A stretch of DNA of 64,000 nucleotides from Dama dama (Eukaryota > Chordata > Mammalia > Artiodactyla > Cervidae), in NCBI RefSeq assembly GCF_033118175.1, contig NC_083692.1, forward strand, positions 11,095,501-11,159,500, given 5' to 3'. Below, piece by piece: positions 54,728 through 64,000 of the stretch. The notes below the pieces were generated by a model, which worked only from the letters and a program-made list of their open reading frames with translations, made no database searches and was not told the DNA's origin. The translations under genes were made by a program, and so were the position numbers. Within the stretch, counting starts at the first letter, position 1. Every line of letters starts with the position of its first letter.

Positions 54728-54985
54728 AACTTCTCTGGTGGTCCAGTGGGCTAAGACTCCACACTCCCAATGCAAGGGGCCTAGTTCAATCCCAGGTCAG
54801 GGAACAAGCTCCCACGTGCCACAACTAGGAGCCCACCTGCCACAACAAGAATCAAAGACCCCACGTGTCACAAAGAAGACCCAGCACAACCAAATAAATA
54901 ATAAACAAATAAATGAAGATTCCATATGCCACAACTAACGATCCTGCATGCTGCAACTAAGACCTGGTGCAGTCAACTGAAAGAG
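54728..54985 (+). mobile_element. CHR-2-type SINE, nested, with repeated tail
   Basis: cttctctggtggtccagtggg, gggaacaagctcccacgtgcc, cagcacaaccaaataaataa; then a second partial tail module (gccacaactaacgatcctgc, agacctggtgcagtcaac). Inserted in the MER element. Confidence 0.88.
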
Positions 54986-55080
54986 AAAGAAAATATAAAA
55001 TGACACATATGGCTTATATTTGGGTCTTACATTGTATTTCCATTATATGGTGCTGGTCTCAGAAGGATGACATTTAACTA

Positions 55081-55295
55081 AAGTGAAAGAAAGTGAATTC
55101 GCTCAGTCATGTCCGATTCTTTGCAACATCATGGACTGTAGCCTACCAGGCTCCTCCATCCATGGGATTTCCCAGGCAAGAATACTGGAGTGGGTTGCCA
55201 TTTCCTCCTCCAGGGGATCTTCCCGACCCAGGAATGGAACTCGGGTCTCCCGCATTGCAGGTGGATGCTTTACTGTCTGAGCCACCAAGGAAGTC
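55081..55295 (-). mobile_element. Bov-tA SINE
   Basis: Antisense aagtgaaagaaagtgaattcg to gagccaccaaggaagtc. Possible target duplication acatttaacta (55070-55080) against acatattacta (55296-55306), 9 of 11. Confidence 0.93.
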
Positions 55296-55306
55296 ACATA
55301 TTACTA

Positions 55307-56359
55307 ATGTCGATCTGTAATAGATGCTGTTGATGTCCCTGCCTGTGGCCCCGTGGCCCATTTCTGAGTTCACCAGCCACCTCCAAGGACATGTGGGCCA
55401 ACAGGTTCCTAACTGTTGGGAGATGTCCCTCTGCTTCTCAGCTTACAGGCCTGCTCTGGGGCGTAGGAGCTTGTCAGGGCGGCTCAGAAGGGCCCAGTAA
55501 TGCTCCCAGGAGGAGCCCTGAACCAAGAGGGGCTGGTGAGTAAACGCCGCCTTCAGCACCCCCCTGCAGTGTTTTCTATGGTCCCCCTGGGCCTCCAGCA
55601 CATCGTGCCCCGAGGTCCACGGCACGGCTTCCTCACTAACAGAGATGGTGACCCTTCTCTGTTTCTACCTTCCCTCCCCTCACTCACGCCTCCTGGAAGC
55701 TCTCCGACCCCCAGCCTGTGTCTCAGCTCTGCTTCAGGGGGTCCAAACCAAGGGAACAATTCGAACATTCGCACAATTCCTGCTTCTAGGACCCATGCCA
55801 AGTATCCTTTGACTTAACAACTCACGCTGAGCTTTTCTTCCTGGGCTATTATCAAAGATGTCTTTAATTACTATTGTTTTCCATCAACTCATTTAGGAGT
55901 CCATTGTTAATGGCTTTAAAAGACAAACAGAAAGGATCCCGCTCTAATTACACACATAGCAAATCATTTGAGTTTGCTTATTTTTTTTCTTTCCAATTAA
56001 TTTGCTTACATTTAAACTATACTTATGTAGTGTTGTCTTCATTATCAAGTCATTAAGGACACTGATGTGGCCCTTTGAAACATTTTGTTCTGCCCTGGGG
56101 CAAAGGCAGATTCTTTTCGCCTGACAAAATCAAAATGCATAAGACTCTCAAACACATTTCTCATCTGATCTGAAAAAAAAGTCATGACCAGCAGGAAACC
56201 CGTGTTGGTAGGGGACAGCCGCCGTTCCCCGGGCCCTGTGAGCAAGGATCAAACAGTAGGTAGAGCTGTGGGGTGTTCTGGATGCTCTGATCAGCAACAC
56301 AGCCCTTGCTGTCTGATCCAGTGCTGTTTTGACTACATGATAGAGTTTTTCAAAAAAAA
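55307..56359. other. GC-rich unassigned part, then repeat-poor AT-rich part
   Basis: 55430-55800 is GC-rich with some CpGs and frames on both strands; none supported. 55840-56180 is repeat-poor, AT-rich, with taattact, ctaattac and caattaatttg. Confidence 0.3.
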
Positions 56360-56500
56360 TAGTCTTTAGATTCTGACTGACCCAGGTTCAATCCTGTGTC
56401 TACAGCTTACCAGTGTGACCTTCTTCCAATCACTCATTCTTTCTGAGCCTCAGTTTCCCTATCAGTCGTGTGAGGATCAGGGCTCTCACAGGGTGAGCAT
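56360..56500 (-). mobile_element. MIR SINE relic
   Basis: gacccaggttcaatcctgtg, cttaccagtgtgaccttcttc, ctgagcctcagtttccctatc: antisense MIR, clear. Confidence 0.82.
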
Positions 56501-56533
56501 GGGGGGACACTGGCGCACATTTAAGAGTATTAT

Positions 56534-56720
56534 GGGCTTCCCTGGTGCTTCAGTGGAAAAGAATCTACCTGCAATGCAGGAGGCACAGGTTGAGGAAGAT
56601 CCCCTGGAGAAGAAAATGGCAACCCACTCCAATATTCTTGCCTGGAAAATCCCATGGACAGAGGAGACTGGCGGGCTACAGTCCATGGGGTCACAAAGAG
56701 TCAGACACAACTTAGACGGT
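56534..56720 (+). mobile_element. Bov-tA SINE with B-box deletion
   Basis: gggcttccctggtgcttcagtg to gtcagacacaacttagacgg. At the B box the text goes from ggcacaggttg directly to aggaagatcccc, so 'cgatccctgggtcgg' is missing and the internal promoter is broken. Confidence 0.92.
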
Positions 56721-57364
56721 TTACACTGTCTTCAAAAATCTCTATTTGGATACATTTTTTAAGGTTTTTAAAAAAAACACCTGCTTTTTAATATACTTTT
56801 GTGCATTTCTCCAGTCATTTGCACACTTGGACCTTCCTTGTATCCCAGACCTCTCTTGACCCAGACCATGATGAGGATAACAGTCCTACCTATCCAACAG
56901 TTCCTTTCATCAGTTCACAGGGAACACTAGAAAACATGAGACTTGTTCCAAACCACTTGTCCTTTCTTCTCGTTGAGGTCCACACACACCTCTCCCCGGA
57001 GCCTTCCCACTGTGGCCTTTCTGTGGTCCCTGGAATCCCTGGTACCCTAACTTCACTCTTCTGTCTGGCTCTCCAGTTGGACATTCATGGACTGTCATTC
57101 CAGGAATCAATAAATACTTGGTATGCCCTCAGAATGTTCTCCCTCACGAATTATCGCTATGGACGGCCTTGACAGTCTCTCTCCCAATTCCTAGAACTAG
57201 ACCCTAGACTCTGTCCCCGTTAGATAATGTATCCAGCAAGGTCCCCGGCATGCAGTGCTCAGTCATCCCAGGGTGTTCCTCTCTTGTACCTAATAAATTT
57301 CTTCTGGTCTGAAACCTTCTCAGGAAGCTGGGACTTCATTCAGTGTTTCATTTAACTGGAAATA
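56721..57364. other. mostly unassigned; weak L2 similarity
   Basis: gagccttcccactgtggcc and gtatccagcaaggtccccggc faintly recall the L2 3' region. A 123-codon plus frame at 56801-57172 has no recognisable domain. Confidence 0.3.
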
Positions 57365-57560
57365 ACTATTGAGTGCTTATGAAGTGTGGAGCCCTTTGCT
57401 AGATTCTAAAATAAGGATGAGAAGAGCTGCAGAGAAAAATGTATCCTCTTGTCCTTCTAGGAATTTACACCTGACTCTAGCACAGAGAAACCTATTAAAT
57501 CCTCAATCAAAGTTTGTTCAAGGAAAAACAGACATAAACACAATGAAAAGCTTAGAAATT
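57365..57560 (-). mobile_element. L2 LINE 3' fragment (probable)
   Basis: aactattgagtgcttatgaag with tggagccctttgctagattc is an antisense L2 end in degenerate form. Confidence 0.5.
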
Positions 57561-58821
57561 ATTGTCAGGGTTTTGATGGGGCTTAAGACATTCTTGTCAA
57601 AGGCATCTAGCAATACCCAAATCCTGCCAGCCTTCCTTCCACACCTTGAGGTCCCTCACATGAGGGATGATGACAAATAGGACTTGAAGAACTGTGCCAT
57701 TTTTAATTACCTGAAATTAGGCTCTAAAATCCTATGAAGAGCTGGTGGAAAGTCTGAAGGATGCCCATGTTCTACCTGGAGACCATCTTCCTAAACCCAA
57801 ACCCAAATCTTGGGATTGCACCGCCCACTGACTAGAAGCACTGCCCAGGTCACAGAAGACAGGGAAGAGAGAGGGTAAGGCCTCTCCAATTGCTGGTTCA
57901 GTACTGAGCCTTTTTAACACACAGGTACCCTGACCTTGGTAAACATGGCCCTACTGGTGGACAGAAATCTCACCTCTTTCCCCTATGCTAATATGAAGCA
58001 ATACATCATAAATTGATTTTAAAAAATGGTAGGCAGAGGACACTATAAAGCAAGGAAGAGTGAATTCACTTTGTGCCAGGAAAATAAAAGAGGTAATGAG
58101 ACATTATTTGACAGAGTTGCTCTTGCCTTGAACATAAAAAGAGTTCCTCCCATCAAGGAAAGTCAGAAATCAATCTGTTCCTCTCCTTCTCCCCCGAACC
58201 CACACATTCTCACAAGGGAGCCCGCTCTGTACTACTTCTCAGCCCGTACCATCGCAACAAACCTGGGCTCAATGCACAGCCCAGTTCTGCAGTCAATTAC
58301 CAGCAAGTTCACAAGCTGCTCCCTCTTTGAAACATGCATGCAAGAGGAGAGCTGCTTGGCTGTTTAATGAAATTCTTTTCTCAACTGCTTTCTGGGTATT
58401 TTCCGTAATTGAACTGTCGACAGACAAAACAAGGACGGCTGCTTCTAATAGTGTGTGGCATTTCGTAGACACCTTTGAATGAACTGTAACAAAGCACGTT
58501 AAACAAATGTTTATTAACTGTGTAGTTCTGTTGGAGGGCAACCCACTACACCTTTCTTAAATGAGAGTTTGAGCAATCTAAACATGCTGAAGAAGCACTA
58601 AGTAACTCTTATTCACAAAATGTTGTGGAAAATGGCATCTTTTGACAAAAATTTTTAAGATGGTATTCTCCTTTTTATTTCATTTAATTAATCCTTGCAT
58701 GTAGAGAAATATTACATTTCACATGAGCTAGAGGGAAACACCTTAAAATTTCTAGGATTCCCGACTCCCTTGGTCTATTCTGTTCCATTCTTTTATTTTC
58801 ACATTTTTCTGTTTCTTGAAG
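57561..58821. other. repeat-poor block, candidate conserved non-coding DNA
   Basis: No named repeat over about 1.2 kb. 58270-58720 contains gtcaattacc, aattgaactg, ttaaacaaatg and tcatttaattaatcc, a motif content common in developmental enhancers. No supported exon. Confidence 0.25.
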
Positions 58822-59133
58822 TGAAGTGAAAGTCTGTCAGTTGTGTCCGACTCTTTGCGACCCCATGGACTATACAGTCCATGGAATTCTCCAGGCCAGA
58901 ATATTGGAGTGGGTAGCCTTTCCCTTCTCCAGGGGATCTTCCCAACCCAGGGATCGAACCCAGGTCTCCACATCGCAGGCAGATTCTTTACCAGCTGAGC
59001 CACAAGGGAAGCCCAAGAATACTGGAGTGGGTAGTCTTTCCCTTCTCCAGGGGATCTTCCCAACCCAGGAGTTGAACCGGGGTCTCCTGCACTGCAGGCA
59101 GATTCTTTACCAACTGAGCTATGAGGGAAGCCC
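58822..59133 (-). mobile_element. Bov-A2 dimeric SINE
   Basis: Antisense dimer from gtgaagtgaaagtctgtcag; first monomer ends near 59013 (gccacaagggaagccc), second ends at ctatgagggaagc. Imperfect flanking repeats ttctgtttcttgaag and ttctgttcttaag suggest its target duplication. Confidence 0.94.
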
Positions 59134-59676
59134 TTCTGTTCTTAAGCCCAGGTCTACAGACCAAATATGTTTTGCTCCCTCATCTCTACCTTCATGGACT
59201 TGAAGACACTGATAAATGTAATGTAGGTTGAGAACCTATCTTTTCCACAGTTACTCAGCTTCTTCTTGGGTACTTGGGTCACACCATCAAAAGGCTTTGG
59301 TCTTAAAATTTTGGCCAGCATGGCAAAAACAAATCCATAAAATTGAAAATAAAAAGTCATTTCTATCTGGCATATGTTTGTACCTGTCAGTATTTGTGCT
59401 AATTATACTGTTGCCTGATTTCAGAAGAAATGTCGTGTATAAGAAATGAAGAGAAACGACCTTGAACCACTGGAAAACTCAGGTGCTTTTATTCCTACCT
59501 AAGGAAATTTGGAAAAACACTCAGAGTATATAAATATACTCAATATGTTTATAATCAAAATGACCTTGAATAGTTTTGCTATTTATATATCTGAAGCATC
59601 ACGTTTTGATGTCCCCCAAAACTGGTAGGCAGAGTATACAAATTTTTGCTAGGGATATATTGAATAGGATGGTAAT
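59134..59676. other. no gene recognised; AT-rich unassigned sequence
   Basis: No named repeat or supported exon. Confidence 0.35.
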
Positions 59677-59892
59677 CCTAGGTGGTGCTAGTGGTAAAGA
59701 ACCTGCCTGACAATGCAGGAGATGTAACAGACATGGGTTTGATCCCTAGGTCTAGAAGATCCCCTGGAGAAGGGCACAGCGACCCACTCCAGTACTCTTG
59801 CCTGGAGAATCCCCATGGATAGAGGAACCCGGTGGGCTACAGTCTATGGAGTCACAAAGAGTCAGACGTGACTGAAGCAACTTAGCACACAC
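59677..59892 (+). mobile_element. Bov-tA SINE
   Basis: ctaggtggtgctagtggtaaag to gaagcaacttagcacacac. The first few bases of the head (gggcttcc) are lost. Confidence 0.92.
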
Positions 59893-60179
59893 TAGGAAAG
59901 CCAGTTGGGCTAGCAATTGACAAATATGGGAACTAGAGATACCTATATGTTTACCCCAATATTTGACCTGTTGCCTGGTTACAGTAGACACAGAAGTGGG
60001 CAGTTTAAGCAGCTGTCACATGATTTTAAAAATAACACCGCACTATAGATTATAGGGGACAAGAAGTGAGGGGAAGAAGACAAAGTGTTTAACCTGAATA
60101 ATCTAGACCATCTATAGAGAGCAATTGAACTACATAATTACCCAACTGACTAATTTGGTTGTTGCTGTGATGTGCCAAA

Positions 60180-60288
60180 CAGATGGACAAAATCAACTGC
60201 AGGCATGATGCTAGATTCTAGGATTCAAAAATAAACAAACTATAGCACCTGCTCTCACAAAGCCAGACCCTAATAGGGACAACCATGG
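60180..60288 (-). mobile_element. L2 LINE 3' fragment
   Basis: gcatgatgctagattctagg, ttcaaaaataaacaaac and agcacctgctctcac are antisense L2 3' sequence. Confidence 0.5.
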
Positions 60289-60362
60289 AGGAAGGAAGGG
60301 AGGGAGGAAGAAAGAAAGTGGAGGCGGGGAAAGGAGGAGGGCAAGGAGGGAAATAAGGAATA
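60288..60362. repeat. GA-rich (GGAA)n-like tract
   Basis: ggaggaaggaagggagggagg and further purine-only text; nearly pure purine on the plus strand for about 70 bases. Confidence 0.85.
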
Positions 60363-60608
60363 TAGAGAAATAAAAGGGGGGATTGAATCTACCTGAGAGG
60401 GGCGGCAATACGGAAAGAGGAGATGGTGTTCAAACAGGCTCTAGAAAGATGTGCCAGCATTTACTCAAAAGACAAGGTGATAAAGGTGTGCAAGGCCTTT
60501 ATGCTTGTGCAAGACATTTGCATCTTCTGTTTCCTAGAGTTTGCAGTCTGAGTAATGAGAAGAAGAAAGACTTCAAAATCAGTAGAACATTCCTCAAAAA
60601 CAGAAAAT

Positions 60609-60828
60609 TGCTATTGTTGTTGTTTAGCCACTGAGTTGTACCCAACTCTTTTGCGATCCCATGGATGGTAGCTAGCCAGACTCCTCTGTCCATGGGATTT
60701 CCCAGGCAAGAATACTGGACTGGGTTGCCATTTCCTTCTACAAGCGATCTGTCCAACCCAGGGATCAAACTCGAATCTCCTGAATTGCAGGCTGATTCTT
60801 TACCACTGAGCCACCTGGCAAGCCCCCC
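60609..60828 (-). mobile_element. Bov-tA SINE with perfect 11-bp target duplication
   Basis: aaacagaaaat is identical at 60598-60608 and 60829-60839. Antisense body from gttgtttagccactgagttg to gagccacctggcaagcc. Confidence 0.95.
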
Positions 60829-60872
60829 AAACAGAAAATATGCTTAAGCAATTGCCTCTTTTAGTGATTTAG

Positions 60873-60995
60873 ATGGAGAAGGAAATGGCAACCCACTCCA
60901 GTATTCTTGCCTAGAGAATCCCATGGACAGAGGAGACTGGGTGGGCTACTGTTCATGGGATCAAAGAGAGTCTGACATGACTGAGTGACTAAGCA
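60873..60995 (+). mobile_element. Bov-tA SINE, 3' half only
   Basis: atggagaaggaaatggcaac to ctgagtgactaagca; head missing. Ends where the next BovB target duplication begins. Confidence 0.9.
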
Positions 60996-61008
60996 CAATG
61001 ATCTAGAA

Positions 61009-61835
61009 TCACAAGCTGGAATCAAGATTGCCAGTAGAAATATCAATAACCTCAGATATGCAGATGATACCACCCTTATGGCAGAAAGCAAGGAATTAAA
61101 GAGCCTCTTGATGAAGGTGAAAGAGGAGAGTGAAAAAGCTGACTTAAAACTCAACATTCAAGAAATGAAGATCATGGCATCTGGTCCCGTCACTTCATGG
61201 CACATAGATGGAAAAACAATGGAAACAGTGACAGACTTTATTTTCTAGGGCTCCAAAATCACTGCAGATGGTGACTGCAGTCATGAAATTAAAAGTCATT
61301 TGCTCCTTAGAAGAAAAGCTACAACCAACCTAGACAGCATATTAAAAAGCAGAGACATTACTTTGCCTACTAAGGTCTGAATAGTTAAAGCTATGGTTTT
61401 TCCAGTAGTCATGTACAGATGTGAGAGTTGGACAATAAAAAAGGCTGAGCACTGATGAACTGGTACTTTCAAACTGTGGGGCTGGAGAAGACTCTTGGAA
61501 GTCCCTTGGACTGCAAGGAGATCAAACCAGCCAATCCTAAAGGAAATCAGTACTGAATATTCATTGGAAGGACTGATGCTGAAGCTGAAACTCCAATACT
61601 TTCACTACCTGCTGCAAAGAGCTGACTCGTTGGAAAAGACCCTGATGCTGGGAAAGACTGAAGGCAGGAGGAGAAGGGGACAACAGAGGATGAGATGGTG
61701 GATGGCATCACCGACTCAGTGGATGTGAGTCTGAGCAAGTTCTGGGAGATGGGCAGGGAATGGACAGGGAAGCCTGGTGTGCTGTAGTCCATGGGATTGC
61801 AAAGAGTTGGACACGACTGAGTGACTGAAAAACAA
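61009..61835 (+). mobile_element. BovB LINE, 0.83 kb
   Basis: Sense BovB from tcacaagctggaatcaagattg to gactgagtgactgaaaaac. Target duplication caatgatctagaa (60996-61008) against caatgatgtagaa (61836-61848), 12 of 13. The 87-codon frame at 60985-61248 keeps the YADD catalytic box (LRYADDTTLMAESKELK) but has lost one glutamate codon of the usual KEELK. Broken further on. Confidence 0.96.
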
Positions 61836-61848
61836 CAATGATGTAGAA

Positions 61849-62022
61849 CAGTGGTTCTCAAAGTGTGACCTCCAGGCAGGCAGCACGAACATCACCTGAG
61901 AATTTGTTAGAAACACAGGTTCTTGCCCTCATCCACTGACTCAGAAACTCCAGTGTTGGGGCAGCAGAGTGTTCTAAGATGCTCCAGGGAGCGCTGATGC
62001 CAAAGTTTGAGAACAGTTGCCC
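61849..62022 (+). mobile_element. MER5A hAT-Charlie, near complete
   Basis: cagtggttctcaaagtgtgacc, aacatcacctgagaatttg, gactcagaaactccagtg and ccaaagtttgagaacagttg: both terminal inverted regions (cagtggttctcaaa / tttgagaacagttg) are visible. Confidence 0.8.
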
Positions 62023-62253
62023 CAGAGCAAGTATCAACCTGTAGTATGCTTTCTGCATCTTGCCAGTGGAAATAATGAAAACTTTCTTAAATATAATTCA
62101 TACAAATGCATCACATTACTGGTTCCTAAACTTCTATCCACGTACAACATCAATGCCCATCTTGATGAAATTTTTCACTGATCCCCAATGAAATAAGTGA
62201 AAAAACCAAGAGCTTCTCACAAAGCATATTCTTTTTTTTGGACCAAGGAAATT

Positions 62254-62466
62254 GGGGCTTCCCCAGTGGACCAACAGTAAAGAATCTTCCTGCAGTGGAG
62301 AAGTTGTGTGTTTGATCCCTGGGTTGGGAAGATCCCCTGGAGAAGTACTTGGCAACCCAGTCCAGTAGTCTTGCCTGGAGAATCCCATGGACAGAAGTGC
62401 CTGCTTGTTGGTGGGCTATAGGGTTGCAAAGAGTTGGGCATGACTGAAGCAACTTTGCACACATGC
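62254..62466 (+). mobile_element. Bov-tA SINE
   Basis: ggggcttccccagtggaccaac to gaagcaactttgcacacatg. Contains a small insertion (gcttgttg) between gtgcct and gtgggctatag. Confidence 0.92.
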
Positions 62467-63610
62467 ACCTTTTTTATTGTTAAATTTTCATTCTTTTTAT
62501 GGAATAACAGTCATAAAAGAACAATGACTTTTTTCCAAATAAATTTAATTGGCAAAATAGATCATTGCTTATGTTGATGCTCAAAAGGCTTTTTTTTTTT
62601 AATGTAACTAGTCCAAAAACTTAGACATGTGTAAACCACTGAAATTGATAGGATATGCATAGCTTTGCCAGGGTGAAAAAAACATATGAATGTATTTTTC
62701 TAACCGAGAGTCAATAATGTTTTACTAAGATTTGTATCTATTTTTATTCCAAAAACATCTAAATTAAGTTTGAGATTCAAAAAAAAAACAAGCTTTAGTA
62801 GAATATAAATTTAATAAATATCCATCTCTGACTTTTATTCTAGGATGACCATTTTCTTTATGAATTGTCACTTGGAAAATTTCTTATTAGTGATATAATA
62901 TTTATATACTATATCACCTATGTGTATGTGTGTGGAGGGATGTATTTATTTGCTAGCTTTTTTGAGATCCCCAAGCACCTTGGGGAGAGTAGAAAGGGTA
63001 AGTAGAGACAGTATCATAAATAAACTATTATTATTTATAATGTACATTCTTCATTCTCATGCACTAATGCACAATGTTATTTATTAGTTTAATCACTGTT
63101 GTGAGAACTGTTATTATTATTTCATGATGTAAAACTGAAAATGGAAATTGGAAAAGAAGAAAGAGAAAAATACATTCTAAACTTGAGGACATGTAAGATT
63201 TACTATACCTAACCTGTGCATAGATAAACCATATTTATTTCTATTACAATCCCTTATTCATCAAGATATTAAATTGCCTCCTACCCCAGGAGCCACTGGA
63301 GCATTAGTGACCACTGGAACACAAACCTCATCTCCTCTCATCATCTCCGCAAACTTCCTTTCTTACAGTTGTACTATAACATCCTTGTCCCAACTTAACC
63401 CCTCAAGCCTCAGATTACTGCAGGCCAGAGCAGCTACTTCTGTAGATCCAGGGGGTCCAGGGGGCTCAGGGGATTAAAAAGTCCTGAGTGAATCAGTTCA
63501 GACATCCCCATCCTATGTATCAGAGTCCTTTCTGCCCCCAGTGAGGGTCATGACCTGATGAGAGGCAACTGCCCAGCTGTGAAATCAACCTTCCTGGAGA
63601 TCCGCAGTTC
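62467..63610. other. no gene recognised; AT-rich unassigned sequence
   Basis: AT-rich with T10 at 62591-62600 and tattattatttataatg-like text. No named repeat or supported exon. Confidence 0.35.
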
Positions 63611-63611
63611 T

Positions 63612-63642
63612 TTGTGTGTGTGTGTGTGTATGTGTGTGTGTA
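63612..63642. repeat. (TG)n microsatellite
   Basis: tgtgtgtgtgtgtgtgtatg and continuing; abuts the poly(T) that marks the L1 3' end. Confidence 0.9.
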
Positions 63643-63649
63643 TTGTTTT

Positions 63650-64000
63650 TCTTTTTTTTTCCCCAATTATTTTTATTAGTTGGAGGCTAATTACTCTACA
63701 ATATTGTAGTGGTTTTTGCCATACATTGACATGAATCAGCCATGGATTTACATGTGTTCCCCATGCTGAACCCCCCTCCCACCTCCCTCCCCATCCCATC
63801 CCTCTGGGTCTTCCCAGTGCACCAGCCCTGAGCACTTGTCTCATGCATCCAACCTGGGCTGGTGATCTGTTTCACCCTTGATAATATACATGTTTCAATG
63901 CTGTTCTCTCAAATCATCCCACCCTCGCCTTCTCCTAGAGAGTCCAAAAGTCTGTTCTGTACATCTGTGTCTCTTTTTCCATCTTGCTTGTAGGGTTATC
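63650..64000 (-). mobile_element. bovid L1 3' UTR, continues beyond the window
   Basis: Starts with an oligo(T) (the antisense poly(A)) and runs through cccaattatttttattagttg, gccatacattgacatgaatc, ctgagcacttgtctcatgc and ctcaaatcatcccaccctc, the ruminant L1 3' UTR in antisense. The coding part, if present, lies to the right of the window edge; nothing can be said about its integrity. Confidence 0.9.

Larger units (their letters stand above)
54305..55075. mobile_element. hAT-type (MER) DNA transposon split by two insertions
   Basis: Three collinear parts: 54305-54424 (gagccacatgtggttattg, gcacttgagatgtggctgg), 54555-54725 (aatttcttatattgaatac, aaatgataaccgtttgggc) and 54990-55075 (cacatatggcttatatttgg, tatttccattatatggtgctgg). 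Recognised as a common eutherian MER element; subfamily and strand not assigned. Confidence 0.65.

Overview
This window reads as nuclear DNA of a horned ruminant (Bovidae: cattle, buffalo, sheep or goat type). The evidence is the load of ruminant-restricted retroposons: BovB (RTE-type LINE) fragments, tRNA-headed Bov-tA SINEs, dimeric Bov-A2 SINEs, Cetartiodactyla-type CHR-2 SINEs, and a bovid L1 3' end at the right edge. I cannot tell the species from the sequence alone. Overlying families were recognised from memory of consensus sequences, so family names are expert calls, not database hits.

I found no convincing host protein-coding exon, RNA gene or CpG-island promoter. Open frames of 60-185 codons are nearly all shadows of retroposons (for example reverse-transcriptase remnants of BovB) or chance frames. 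The window is therefore best read as intergenic or intronic DNA.

Layout. 0-9 kb: L2 and MIR relics overlain by Bov-tA, CHR-2 and several BovB pieces, including a clean 0.93-kb BovB with an 11-bp target-site duplication at 6.18-7.12 kb. 10-14 kb: a MER20 DNA transposon whose 3' flank is duplicated 1.1-1.4 kb away, a Bov-A2 SINE in one duplicate only, and an old unnamed repeat split by a SINE. 14-22 kb: L2/MIR relics, a 5'-inverted L1 beside a Bov-tA, a Z-DNA-prone tract, and a repeat-poor block near 19.5-20.7 kb. 22-28 kb: an ancient L1 split by a Bov-A2, an LTR-like block and a 1.3-kb BovB. 30-36 kb: the longest BovB (2.1 kb with a nested Bov-A2, both insertions bounded by target duplications), two MER5A relics, and a second copy of the unnamed repeat. 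36-45 kb: a 156-bp tandem duplication, a G-rich and two C-rich tracts, another BovB, and the 3' end of an old L1. 45-53 kb: a minisatellite split by a SINE, MIR, and short BovB 3' ends. 53-64 kb: further nested insertions, repeat-poor blocks with AT-rich homeodomain-like motifs, and the start of a minus-strand bovid L1.

The elements do not form a pathway. BovB supplies the enzymatic machinery thought to mobilise the Bov-tA and Bov-A2 SINEs, whose tails are BovB-derived, and target duplications plus nesting give a relative insertion order. I see no new biological system; the most useful observations are structural (duplications, inversions, chimeras, nested insertions) and a few repeat-poor blocks that deserve a conservation check.
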